DNA of 64,000 bases from Campylobacter sp. VBCF_01 NA2 (lineage in GTDB: Bacteria > Campylobacterota > Campylobacteria > Campylobacterales > Campylobacteraceae), in NCBI RefSeq assembly GCF_027797205.1, contig NZ_CP115607.1, positions 1,240,001-1,304,000 of the forward strand, read 5' to 3'. Both the position numbers and the translations under genes were made by a program. Position 1 is the stretch's first letter, and the number at the start of each line of letters is the position of its first letter. A model generated the notes under the pieces. That model had not been told where the DNA came from and made no database searches. It was given only the letters and a program-made list of their open reading frames with translations. Below are positions 1 through 9,600 of the stretch, piece by piece.

Positions 1-578
1 AATCATCGACGAAACACTCGCAAACTTAGGCCTTATGGATAGACAAAATCAGCTAAGCAGGGGACTTTCTGGTGGTTGGAAACAAAGACTTGCGCTTAGT
101 GCTTTGCATACTGCACAAGCCTGAAATTTTGCTGCTTGATGAGCCCACGGCAGGCGTCGATCCAAAGGCTAGGCGCGAGTTTTGGGACGAGCTTGGCAGG
201 CTCAAGGACGAGGGAATTACCACGCTTGTGAGCACGCACTATATGGACGAGGCTGAGCGTTGCGATGAGTTGGTCTATATCGCAAATGGCAAAATCGTCG
301 TCAAAGGCACTCCAAAAAGCGTCGCTAGGCAAACTGGGCTTTTTTCGTTTATACTTGGCGGAATAAATTTGGCAAATTTGGCGCAAATTTTGCAAAACAT
401 GGACGAAATCACCACAACAGCGATGTTTGGAGAGAGTTTGCGAATTTGTGGCGAAGATGAGCAAAGGCTAGAAAAAATCCTGCAAACCTATAAATTTAAG
501 CACGAACTTTCGTGGCAAAAAAGCGAGGTTTTGCTAGAAGATGCCTTCGTGTATTACCTAAAAAAGGCGCTTAAATGA
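1..578 (+). pseudogene. ABC-2 exporter ATP-binding subunit, frameshifted and cut by window edge
   Basis: ATPase of a drug/lipid-type ABC-2 exporter whose permease starts inside its stop codon (ATGA overlap at 575-578). Reading from base 2, the frame gives the ABC signature LSGGWKQRLALSA and then stops at 122-124. The Walker B part (ILLLDEPTAGVDP) and H-loop (STHYMDEAERCDE) lie in the next frame, which is closed upstream by a stop at 27-29. One extra base in the TTT at 103-105 would explain this: removing one T gives RLALSACILHKPEILLLDEP, the normal family sequence. The ATG at 72 is therefore not a believable start. The N-terminus with Walker A lies outside the window. Either a real disabling mutation or an assembly error; a three-base run is a weak error hotspot. 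Confidence 0.85.
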
Positions 579-1699
579 GGCTAGCGCGCATAAAAGCCCT
601 CGTCAAAAAAGAGCTAATCCAGCTAAGGCGCGATAAAACCACATTTGGCATGGTCGTGGCGATCCCGATAATTTGGCTTTTGATGTTTGGTTACGCCATA
701 AATATGGACCCCAAAAACCTGCCCATGGCGCTTAATTGCAGGGACAATTCGCCGCTTAGCAGAAGCATTGTAAGTGGGCTTGAAAATTCTGGCTATTTTA
801 GGATAGTCGCCGAAATCTCAGATGACAAAACCGGCGAAAAGCTCCTAAAACAGGGAAAAGTTTTGTTCGTGCTAAATATAGGCGAAAATTTTACCAAGGG
901 TATAATCCGCGCTGAAAATCCTAAAATTTTGCTTCAAGCAGACGCTAGCGATCCAGTGGCTGTATCGTCGGCTATAAGCGCGATTTCTGGGGTCAGCCAA
1001 AGCGTGATAAATAAAGAATTTAAAGGAAATCTGGCTCATCTGCGCACCAAAAATCCGCCATTTGAAATTCTGCTTCACCGAAATTTCAACCCAGAGGGAT
1101 TTACGAGATACAACATAATCCCTGGGCTAATCGGCATGGTTTTGATTTTTACCGGCGTTATGATGACGGCACTATCGCTGACAAGGGAGCGCGAGCTAGG
1201 CACGATGGAAAATCTGCTCTCCATGCCAGTAACCCCGCTCGAAGTGATGATTGGCAAAATCACGCCGTTTGTTTTCATCGGCATTGTGCAAACCTCTCTC
1301 ATAATCATAATGGCGAAATTTCTCTTTGAAGTGCCTATTTTAGGCTCTTTGGCACTGCTTTTTTTCTGTTCGTTTATTTTCATTGTTTGCAATTTGGCAT
1401 TAGGATTTTTGATATCGACAATCGCCAAAAACCAGACCCAAGCCCTGCAAATGTCGGTTTTCGTAATGCTTCCATCAATGCTATTAAGCGGGTTTATGTT
1501 CCCATTTTTAGGCATGCCAAGCTGGGCGCAGTTTTTGGGACAGTGTTTCCCGCTGACATATTTTTTGCGAATTTGTCGCGCGATAATGCTAAAAAACGCG
1601 CAATTTGTCGATGTTTTGCCAAACCTTGCCCCACTTTGCCTAATCGTGCTTGTAATCACCGCCCTGACGCTAAAAGCCTACAAAAACACATTGGACTGA
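575..1699 (+). CDS. ABC-2 type transporter permease (YhhJ/YbhR-like)
   Basis: Membrane subunit of an ABC exporter, 374 residues, normal length for the family. One N-terminal membrane segment (about residues 22-42, MVVAIPIIWLLMFGYAI) is followed by a large extracytoplasmic domain. A C-terminal cluster of about five membrane segments starts near residue 180 (IPGLIGMVLIFTGVMMTAL). The conserved ABC-2 coupling stretch SLTRERELGTMENLLSMPV is present. It overlaps the upstream ATPase by 4 nt, so the two are one operon. The permease reads through intact although its ATPase partner is frameshifted. Substrate cannot be predicted. Confidence 0.9.
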   Translation: MRLARIKALVKKELIQLRRDKTTFGMVVAIPIIWLLMFGYAINMDPKNLPMALNCRDNSPLSRSIVSGLENSGYFRIVAEISDDKTGEKLLKQGKVLFVLNIGENFTKGIIRAENPKILLQADASDPVAVSSAISAISGVSQSVINKEFKGNLAHLRTKNPPFEILLHRNFNPEGFTRYNIIPGLIGMVLIFTGVMMTALSLTRERELGTMENLLSMPVTPLEVMIGKITPFVFIGIVQTSLIIIMAKFLFEVPILGSLALLFFCSFIFIVCNLALGFLISTIAKNQTQALQMSVFVMLPSMLLSGFMFPFLGMPSWAQFLGQCFPLTYFLRICRAIMLKNAQFVDVLPNLAPLCLIVLVITALTLKAYKNTLD

Positions 1700-1767
1700 G
1701 AAATTTAAGCATTTTTTGATAAAATATATCGTTATTGAAATTTATAAATCCCGTAAAAAGGATATTT

Positions 1768-2565
1768 ATGCAAAATAAAATCGCAAATACGCTATTTATT
1801 CCATTAATCGCAAGAATTCATGCAAGTAAAAATTTCAAGCAGTATTTTTACGATGAGACGGCGATGAAATTTGAAGATAAAATCCCGCAAAAATTCCTAA
1901 AAATTTCGTCCGAATACGAGTCTTTGGCTTCTGCGGCAAGATACTATGAAACCGACATTATGATAAAGGATTTCATTGCCACGCATGGCGTTTGCAATGT
2001 CGTAAATTTGGGCTGTGGCTTGGAGACTTTGGCGTTTCGTTTCGGCAAAAATGGGGCTAGATTTTACAGCGTTGATTTGGCGGAAGTTATCGAATTTAGG
2101 CAAAATTTACTCCCACAAAATGATAATGAAACTCTGATTAGTGGCAATATGTTTGATATGAAATGGACAGAAATTTTAGATAAAAGCTTGCCTACGATTT
2201 TTGTCGCAAACGGCGTTTTTATGTATTTTACCGAGACAAAAATACTAAATTTAATCGCAAATTTAAAGGCAAATTTTAAAAATTCCGAGCTCATTTTTGA
2301 CGCTACGACAAAATTTGGCATACGATGCGCGAATTTTTATGTAAGTAGATTTGGCGAAAATATGGCTAAAATGGAGTTTTGCGTGCAAAATGGGGGCGAA
2401 TTTGCCAGTAAGTGCGAGTGTGAAATTTTAAGCAAAACGCCGTTTTTCGCCACTGCACGAAAAATGCTAAAAAATAAAACAAAACTCTCCACTCGCCTTA
2501 TAATGGCGTTTGTGGATAAATTTAATTTGGCGTTTATTTTGAGATTAAATTTGCGAAAAAAATAA
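1768..2565 (+). CDS. class I SAM-dependent methyltransferase, leucine carboxyl methyltransferase (LCM/TcmP-like) family
   Basis: 265 residues. The SAM-binding motif VVNLGCGLETLAFRF and the second acidic motif FYSVDLAEVIEFR match LCM-type O-methyltransferases, which methylate small molecules or carboxylates; the substrate is unknown. I chose the ATG at 1768 over a TTG at 1735 because AAAGGA at 1757-1762 gives a well-placed ribosome binding site. The gene is monocistronic: an AT-rich promoter-like region lies upstream, and the convergent guaA terminator lies directly downstream. Confidence 0.75.
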   Translation: MQNKIANTLFIPLIARIHASKNFKQYFYDETAMKFEDKIPQKFLKISSEYESLASAARYYETDIMIKDFIATHGVCNVVNLGCGLETLAFRFGKNGARFYSVDLAEVIEFRQNLLPQNDNETLISGNMFDMKWTEILDKSLPTIFVANGVFMYFTETKILNLIANLKANFKNSELIFDATTKFGIRCANFYVSRFGENMAKMEFCVQNGGEFASKCECEILSKTPFFATARKMLKNKTKLSTRLIMAFVDKFNLAFILRLNLRKK

Positions 2566-2587
2566 AAAGACGGGCAAAACGCCCGTC
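2553..2587 (-). terminator. intrinsic terminator of guaA
   Basis: Read on the minus strand, GACGGGC and GCCCGTC (2569-2587) form a 7-bp GC-rich stem with a five-base loop, followed by a T-rich tail (TTTTTATTTTTTT). It lies just downstream of the guaA stop between convergent genes. On the plus strand the same hairpin lacks a proper T tail. Confidence 0.85.
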
Positions 2588-2597
2588 AAATTAAAAA

Positions 2598-4133
2598 TTA
2601 CTCCCACTCGATAGTTGCAGGTGGTTTGGACGAAATATCATAAACTACTCTATTTATGCCTTCTACTTCGTTTATAATGCGACGTGAGCAGTTTTCTAGC
2701 AGGTCATAAGGAAGACGCGAAAAACTAGCCGTCATGCCGTCGCTCGCATCGACTACGCGGATACAAACTGCATTTTCATAAGTGCGGTTATCGCCCATGA
2801 CGCCGACACTTCTGACATTTAATAACACGCAAAATGCCTGCCAAGTTTTATCATACCAACCGCTCGATTTTAGCTCTTCTCTTAAAATCACATCGGCTTT
2901 GCGAAGTAGCTCTAAATTTGGCGTATTTACTTCGCCCATAATGCGAATCGCAAGGCCCGGTCCCGGGAAAGGGTGGCGGAATACGACATCTCGCGAAAGT
3001 CCTAGTTCGAGCCCTAGCTGGCGCACTTCGTCTTTGAAAATTTCACGCAATGGCTCGATTAGCTCAAATTTCATCCACTCAGGCAGTCCGCCTACATTGT
3101 GATGGCTTTTTATCGTTTTACTTGCCCCGCTTGGAGAGCTTTCGATCACATCGGTATAAAGTGTGCCTTGTGCTAGGTATTTTACATTTTCAAATTTTTT
3201 AGCTTCCTTATCAAAAACTTCGATAAAAGTCTCGCCGATGATTTTGCGTTTTTTCTCTGGCTCAGTTACGCCTTTTAAGCGGCTTAAAAACAGCTCACTC
3301 GCATCGACGCTGATTAAATTTACGCCAAGTTTGAGCTTAAACATCTCTTCGACTTGCCTTGCTTCGTTTGTGCGAAGTAGTCCGTTATCTACAAAAACTA
3401 CGATTAGATTCTCTGGCACTGCGTGGGCAAGGAGAGCTGCCACCACGGAGCTATCTACGCCGCCGCTTACCGCACAAAGGACTTTATCATTGCCTACTTT
3501 TGCTTTGATTTTTGCGATTTGCTCTTTTGCGAAACTTCCCATATTCCAAGTGCTACTTAACCCGCAAATCTCTTTTGCAAAATTCTTTAAAATTTGATTG
3601 CCAAATTCTGAGTGTTGCACCTCTGGGTGGAATTGCAATGCGTAAATTTTCTTCGCGTCATTGCCAAACACGCACCACTCGCTCTCGTCCGAACACGCCA
3701 AAACCTCGAAATCCTCTGGCAGGCTAGCGACCTTGTCCGAGTGGCTCATCCACACGGTCGAGTTATCGCTCACGCCGTTAAAAAGCTTGTTTGAACGAAG
3801 TAGTTTTAGGCTTGCTTTGCCAAATTCTTTTTTCGCTGCTGGCACGACAGAGGCACCGAAATGTTGCGCGATTAGCTGCATACCATAGCAAATCCCAAGT
3901 ATCGGCAAGCCTAAATCAAAAATTTTCTCATCACAAAAATAAGCGTCCTTTGCATACACGCTCGCTGGCCCACCGCTTAAAATCAAGCCTTTTGGGTTTT
4001 TCGCCATAATCTGCTCGATTGAGGCGTCAAATGGTATGAGTTCTGTATAAACACCTTGTTCGCGAAGCCTACGCGCGATAAGTTGCGTGTATTGCGAACC
4101 AAAATCCAAAACTAAAATGTCAGCTGTTTGCAT
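2598..4133 (-). CDS. guaA: GMP synthase (glutamine-hydrolysing)
   Basis: Converts XMP to GMP using glutamine and ATP, the last step of guanine nucleotide synthesis. 511 residues, full length. The N-terminal class I glutamine amidotransferase has GGPASVY, nucleophile Cys82 (LGICYGMQ), and His169/Glu171 (FHPE). The ATP-pyrophosphatase domain has the PP-loop [10 protein letters not shown] near residue 221. The C-terminal dimerisation domain ends in KPPATIEWE, as usual in the family. Terminator at 2553-2587. Confidence 0.98.
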   Translation of the reverse strand: MQTADILVLDFGSQYTQLIARRLREQGVYTELIPFDASIEQIMAKNPKGLILSGGPASVYAKDAYFCDEKIFDLGLPILGICYGMQLIAQHFGASVVPAAKKEFGKASLKLLRSNKLFNGVSDNSTVWMSHSDKVASLPEDFEVLACSDESEWCVFGNDAKKIYALQFHPEVQHSEFGNQILKNFAKEICGLSSTWNMGSFAKEQIAKIKAKVGNDKVLCAVSGGVDSSVVAALLAHAVPENLIVVFVDNGLLRTNEARQVEEMFKLKLGVNLISVDASELFLSRLKGVTEPEKKRKIIGETFIEVFDKEAKKFENVKYLAQGTLYTDVIESSPSGASKTIKSHHNVGGLPEWMKFELIEPLREIFKDEVRQLGLELGLSRDVVFRHPFPGPGLAIRIMGEVNTPNLELLRKADVILREELKSSGWYDKTWQAFCVLLNVRSVGVMGDNRTYENAVCIRVVDASDGMTASFSRLPYDLLENCSRRIINEVEGINRVVYDISSKPPATIEWE

Positions 4134-4179
4134 ATTTTCCCTTCATTAAAATTTCACTGATTATAACTAAATTTAGCCA

Positions 4180-4320
4180 TTATTTGGTTACCTTGCTCGA
4201 ATTTGAGTCTGTGCTATAAAACGGATCGGCTTTGTATCCGCACCCACTAAGCAAACCTAAAATAAAAAATGCTAAAATCAACTTATGGAAACTAAAAGTA
4301 TTAAACAAATCATTGCACAT
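4180..4320 (-). CDS. small lipoprotein, LptM/YifL-like
   Basis: 46 codons if started at ATG 4320 (RBS-like AAAGGA 11 nt upstream), or 33 from TTG 4281. A hydrophobic segment LILAFFILGLLSGC ends in a lipobox Cys, followed by GYKADPFYS, like the short mature peptides of LptM-type lipoproteins (GCGxKxPxY). It probably encodes an outer-membrane-anchored mini-lipoprotein. It runs antisense to the first 36 bases of the DUF721 gene if the ATG is used. The lipobox and the start of the mature part are clear; the exact start and the LptM assignment are inference. Confidence 0.6.
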   Translation of the reverse strand: MCNDLFNTFSFHKLILAFFILGLLSGCGYKADPFYSTDSNSSKVTK

Positions 4321-4773
4321 GTAAAAAATAGTCCTTTATACGCCAAATTTCGTGCCAGAGAGAGTTTTATTAAAATTTTGCCCAAAAACTGGCAAAAAAT
4401 CATAGCCTTTATCTACACCAAAAATGACATTTTGATGATAGCTGTGAAGCACCCAGCAGGACTTCAAGAGCTAAAACGAGATAGTAGTATAAAACTGATA
4501 AAAGATATATTAAAAATCTTTGCCAGCGTGCATAAATTTGGCGAATTTCACCCTGATATGGATGTGAAAATTTTCGTCGCTACCAAAACAATGAGCAAAA
4601 AGCGCAAGCAAGAACTCGCCCAAAAAAAAGCAAGTAGTAGCGATGTGCGCGTGGCAGAGAAATCACAGGGCAAATTCACAAACAATATCAAAGATGAAAA
4701 AATTCATAAAATTTTTGAAGAAATAAGAGAGATTATCATTGCTAATCGACGAAATCAAATCCCTGCCCGCTAA
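4285..4773 (+). CDS. DUF721 (DciA-like) domain protein
   Basis: 162 residues. The pattern LPKNWQKIIAFIYTKNDIL ... HPAGLQELKRD resembles DUF721 proteins, some of which (DciA) help load the replicative helicase DnaB. A Lys/Arg-rich middle (about residues 108-130) may bind nucleic acid. No ribosome binding site is visible before the ATG. The 3' end overlaps the start of uvrC by 35 nt, so the two are co-transcribed, the same pairing as in C. jejuni, where a small unknown gene sits between guaA and uvrC. Function is inferred from weak similarity. Confidence 0.6.
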   Translation: METKSIKQIIAHVKNSPLYAKFRARESFIKILPKNWQKIIAFIYTKNDILMIAVKHPAGLQELKRDSSIKLIKDILKIFASVHKFGEFHPDMDVKIFVATKTMSKKRKQELAQKKASSSDVRVAEKSQGKFTNNIKDEKIHKIFEEIREIIIANRRNQIPAR

Positions 4774-6544
4774 TCCCGGCATTTATCAGTATTTCGGCGC
4801 AGACGGGAAATTGCTCTATGTGGGCAAAGCAAAGGTGCTAAAAAACCGCGTCAAAAGCTATTTTAGCTTCACTCCCGCGCTCGCTCCAAGCCCGCGCCTT
4901 GGCGCTCGAATCGCCAAAATGATAAGCGAAGCTGTGCATTTAGAATACATCATCACCCCAAGCGAGAGCGACGCGCTGATTTTGGAAAATTCCTTTATCA
5001 AACAGCTCAAACCCAAGTATAATATTCTTTTGCGCGACGATAAAACATACCCTTATATCTATATAAATTTAAACGACGAATTTCCGCGCTTTGAAATCAC
5101 GCGCAAGGTGATAAAAGGGGCGAATATTCGGTATTTTGGTCCGTATTTTCACGGCGCGAAGGAAATTTTAGAGACGCTTTATATGAAATTTCCGCTCGTG
5201 CAGAAAAAAAACTGTATCAAAGATAAAAAAGCCTGCCTATTTGCGCAGATTGGTCGCTGCAAAGCCCCGTGCGAGGGCAAAATTTCAAGTGGCGAATATA
5301 AAAAAATAGTCGAAGAGGCGTTAAATTCGCTCAAAAATCCGCAAAAAATGGTGCCATATCTAAGCTCGCTAATGCTTAAATTTGCCGAAAATGAAAATTT
5401 CGAAGAAGCTGCCAGTATGCGCGATAAAATCGAAATTTTAAAGCAAATGAATATCAAAGTCGAGGTGGATTTAGCAAAGTTAGATGATTTTGAAGTATTT
5501 GCGATTGCTGGGGAGGCAAATTTGATTTGTGCTGTGCATTTTAGCGTGAGAGAGGGCAAAATTTCAGCCTCGAACTATCACATTTCTCACCTAAAAAACG
5601 CAAACGATGATGACGCGAAAAACGGCTATAAACAGCTCATTTTAAGCGCGTTTCCAGGGGGTTCGCCAGTAGCGTGCTCTAAAATTTATTGCTACGCCGA
5701 ATTTGACGACAAGGCGCTTGTGAGCGAAATTTTAGCCAGCAGGCATGGCAGAAATTTTAGCATTATCGTCCCAAAAATCGGCGAAAAACGCAAAATTTGC
5801 GAAATCGCCTACCAAAACTGCCAAATAAACATAAAAAAATATCTCAAAACACATGATTATGGATTTTTAGCGGAATTGAAAGATTATTTTGGTTTGCAAA
5901 ATTTGCCTGTAAATATTGAAATTTTTGATAACTCGCACATGTTTGGAAGTGCGCCAGTAGGGGCAATGGTCTGCTATAAAGAGGGCGAGTTTTTCAAAGA
6001 AAATTATCGCCACAAACACCTAAGCTCAAACAACGACTACGACCAAATGAAGGAATATCTCACCTCGCGTGCGCTTAAATTTGACGAGCTTGGCGCGCCT
6101 GATTTGTGGGTGATTGATGGCGGCGAAGTTTTGTTAAATTTAGCTTGCGACATTATTTCTAGCGTTGGAGCAAATGTCGATGTAATCGCGATTTCAAAGG
6201 AAAAATTGGGCGCCAAAGCTCACCGCGCCAAGGGATCGGCAAAGGATAAAATTTGCACAAATAGTGGAATTTTTGCACTCCAACCAAACGATAAAAAATT
6301 ACAATTTTTCCAAAAATTAAGGGACGAGGCACACAGATTTGTGATCTCATTTCATCAAAAAACAAAACGCAAAAATGACTTAAATAGCTCAAAGCTCCTA
6401 AATTTGGGGCTTACGCAAGGCAAAATCAAAAAACTTTTGGATTTTTACGGAAGTTTTGAAAATATATATTTGGCAAATTTTGATGAAATAAAAAGCTTAA
6501 TCGGACAAAATTTTGCTGAAAAATTGTTCAAATTCCGCCCATAA
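4739..6544 (+). CDS. uvrC: excinuclease ABC subunit C
   Basis: Makes the dual incisions in nucleotide excision repair with UvrA and UvrB. 601 residues, typical. In order: GIY-YIG nuclease (NPGIYQYFGADGKLLYVGKAK, residues about 11-31), a Cys-bearing linker, the UVR motif that contacts UvrB (about 205-235), the RNase H-like C-terminal nuclease (IEIFDNSHMFG and WVIDGGE), and a terminal helix-hairpin-helix. Start is TTG at 4739 inside the DUF721 gene; no later start keeps the GIY-YIG domain complete. Confidence 0.96.
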   Translation: MLIDEIKSLPANPGIYQYFGADGKLLYVGKAKVLKNRVKSYFSFTPALAPSPRLGARIAKMISEAVHLEYIITPSESDALILENSFIKQLKPKYNILLRDDKTYPYIYINLNDEFPRFEITRKVIKGANIRYFGPYFHGAKEILETLYMKFPLVQKKNCIKDKKACLFAQIGRCKAPCEGKISSGEYKKIVEEALNSLKNPQKMVPYLSSLMLKFAENENFEEAASMRDKIEILKQMNIKVEVDLAKLDDFEVFAIAGEANLICAVHFSVREGKISASNYHISHLKNANDDDAKNGYKQLILSAFPGGSPVACSKIYCYAEFDDKALVSEILASRHGRNFSIIVPKIGEKRKICEIAYQNCQINIKKYLKTHDYGFLAELKDYFGLQNLPVNIEIFDNSHMFGSAPVGAMVCYKEGEFFKENYRHKHLSSNNDYDQMKEYLTSRALKFDELGAPDLWVIDGGEVLLNLACDIISSVGANVDVIAISKEKLGAKAHRAKGSAKDKICTNSGIFALQPNDKKLQFFQKLRDEAHRFVISFHQKTKRKNDLNSSKLLNLGLTQGKIKKLLDFYGSFENIYLANFDEIKSLIGQNFAEKLFKFRP

Positions 6545-6581
6545 AATAGGCAAACAAAGCTACCTTTAAAGATTTTTAGAG

Positions 6582-6587
6582 TAAAAT
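6582..6587 (+). promoter_or_regulatory. -10 element of the hybrid kinase operon
   Basis: GAGTAAAATCC contains a TAAAAT -10 hexamer, giving a leader of about 95 nt before the kinase ATG. A weak 8-bp hairpin (AAAGATTT/AAATCTTT) overlaps it and may end uvrC transcription. Confidence 0.45.
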
Positions 6588-6691
6588 CCGAGATTAAATC
6601 TTTGAAATACAGTTTTCATTTTTCTTTGTAAAGCTTATTTTGAGGTTGAAATTTCACTTTTTTGCATTTTGCAAAATACGAAGGATGTTTT

Positions 6692-9600
6692 ATGAGACTA
6701 AATACTTCTAGCGCTCTTAAAATGGTTGCGTGGGTTCCACTTTTAATCATTTTTGTCGTTGCGTCTTGGTATTTGTATGATGCTGCGAGGTTGTATAAAA
6801 TCAACGAAAACCTCAAGCATAAAGTCGATATCTCAGCTGCTTTGTATGACTTCTACGAGGAGTTTGCCAAAGAGCGTGGTATCACAGCGGCGTATCTAGG
6901 TAGCGGTAACAATGTCGGTCTTGGCTCTGTTCTTAAAACACAACGCGCCAAAACTGATAAAGCATGGCAAGATTTCCTTGACTATCACGCTCAAACACAC
7001 GAACAAGACAATGCTCTTCACCAACTTTTCATCGAGCACTCAGAGGCACAATCTGCTGCGATTAATCAAATTACAAATTTGATTGGCAGACTTCCTGAGA
7101 TTAGAAAGAGCATTGATAATCGTGACAAAGTGTTCGTTGAGTTATTCGAGGAATATTATGATAAGTTTGACGAGCAATTGACTGCCTTCCGTGATACTAT
7201 CAACGAAAACTTGTATTCAGCCGATGTTGGTACTCTATCGCTTACTCTTGCAAACATGTATGACACGATCTCTGGAACAGCTGCGGTTCGCGATGTCAGT
7301 ATCGAATACATCATCTCAGGTAGCCCACTTCCTAGGGAAGAGATTGATCACTGGAAAGAGCACGCATGGCAATCAGAAATGCCTGACCTAGTCATCGCTA
7401 CTCACTATGCTGCTACTGGTGAAGATATCGGTATTAAAAACGAGCTAGAAGAGTATTTCGCTAAACCTGAAAATGAGCAAATCGCCGAAAATGCACAAAA
7501 TGCAATGAGAACGATTGAAACTCAATTAGCAACTGGCGAGTATGATATTCCATTTAACGAGTGGTTTAGTATCCAATCTAAAAAATATGCAATGCTAGAT
7601 GAAGCTGTTAAAATGGCTTCTAACGCACTACAAGAGCGTGTTGATATTCACTCAGCGCAACAACTTCAAACATTGATTTTCGCTGCCGCTGCGTTCTTGC
7701 TATCACTTATCCTAGTTGGTTTCTCAATCGCCGTCGTTAGACGCATTAACAGAAACATCAACGACCTTGGAAGGGTTCTTGGTAGAGTTGGTGAGCTTTC
7801 TAACAACAACGAGCAATTCGATATCAACACAGCTGACGGTATCGACAAAGCCTACTCACTTATCGAGGACGCGATCGACTTCATTGCCTTGCAAAAAGCA
7901 GAAGCTGAGGATGCCAACAAAGCGAAATCTATCTTCCTTGCGAATATGTCACACGAGATTAGAACTCCGCTTAATGGTATTATCGGATTTACAGAGTTGC
8001 TCAAAAACACAGATTTGGACGAAGAAAAACGCGATTATGTCGATACAATCGAAAAATCATCTGAAAACCTTCTAACCATCATTAATAACATTCTTGATGT
8101 TTCTAAAATCGAAAGCAATAAAGTTGAGATTGAGGATATTTTATTCAACCCAATTCAAGATTTCGAGAGTGCTGTTGAGATCTACGCTGCAAAAGCTGCC
8201 GAGAAAAACATCGATATCTTGCTTTACATTGACCCTACGCTGGTTCATCACCTATACGGCGATATTACTAAGATTAAAGAAGTTCTTATCAACCTTATGT
8301 CAAATGCCGTTAAATTTACACCAGAGCAAGGTAGCATTGCTGTCAATATCGTCAGAGAAGAAGAGAAAAACCCTGGCGAAGCTATCGTAACATTTAGCGT
8401 CGAAGATACAGGTATCGGTATCTCTGAGGATAAACTAGCAAATGTATTTAACGCCTTCTCACAAGCTGATTCTACAATCACTAGAAAATACGGCGGAACC
8501 GGTCTTGGTCTAACCATTTCATCTAAATATGTTGCGATGATGGGTGGTAAGTTACAAGTTAAATCAACAGTTGGTAAAGGAACGAAATTCTTCTTTACTC
8601 TACCACTTAAAGAGACTCAAAAATCAGACGCAGAAGAGATGTTTGCTCACATCAGCGGCTTAAATTTCGCACTTCTAGCAGATCCTAACGATGTAATGTA
8701 TAGCGATGTCGTTAAGAGATATGTAAATAATCTAGGTGCAAAAATTTCAGTCTTTAATTCAAGCGCACAACTTCGCTCTGCACAAAACAACAACTCTTTT
8801 GACGCGTTGATTACTAGATTTAAAAACTATGGCGATGTAAGCAATACTACGATTTTACCTACAATCCTAACTCTAAAACCAAAAGAGTTACAAAGTATTA
8901 GCATTACAAACCCTAGAATTTTCACTCTATCTGAGCCAGTGAACTTATCAAAACTAGGCAAAACAATAGATAAAATTCTAAAATCTGGTTCATTAAAAGC
9001 TAGACCAGCGGCAGCAGCAGCGGCAGCGCCAGTAGTAGAAGAGCCTAGCCTATCTGCTATCGCTGATGAATCACCAATTATCCCAGATATCACTCTTGAT
9101 GAATCGCCAATCATCGAGGAAAGCCCTGTCGTAGAAACTCCGATAGTTGCAGAAGAGATGATTATGGATGAGGCTCCACTAGCCGTAGAAGAGCCAAAAA
9201 TAGAAGAACCAAAAATAGAAGAGCCAAAACCATCTAGCTCATCAGCAGATGAATTGCGTGCTATTTTACAAAACAGACACAGAGGCACAGCTAGCGAAGC
9301 AAGCTTCGTATCTACACCAGAGCCTGCAATCTCAGAGCCAGTTGTAGAACCTAGCGTAAGCATCGAGCCTGAAATCCCAGAGATTAGAACTGATATTTCT
9401 GATATCACTCTTGATATCCCTGAAACACCAAATGTCGAGGTAGAAATTCCTGAGATTACAATTGAAGAGCCAGTTGTGGCACCAGTTGTAGAACCAGAAA
9501 GCCAAGAGATTGAAATTTCAGATATCGAAGCTCAAATCAGCGAGCCAGAAGTAGCAATTCAAACTCCTGAGATCAAAGTAGAAGCTCCAAGCGTAGAAGT

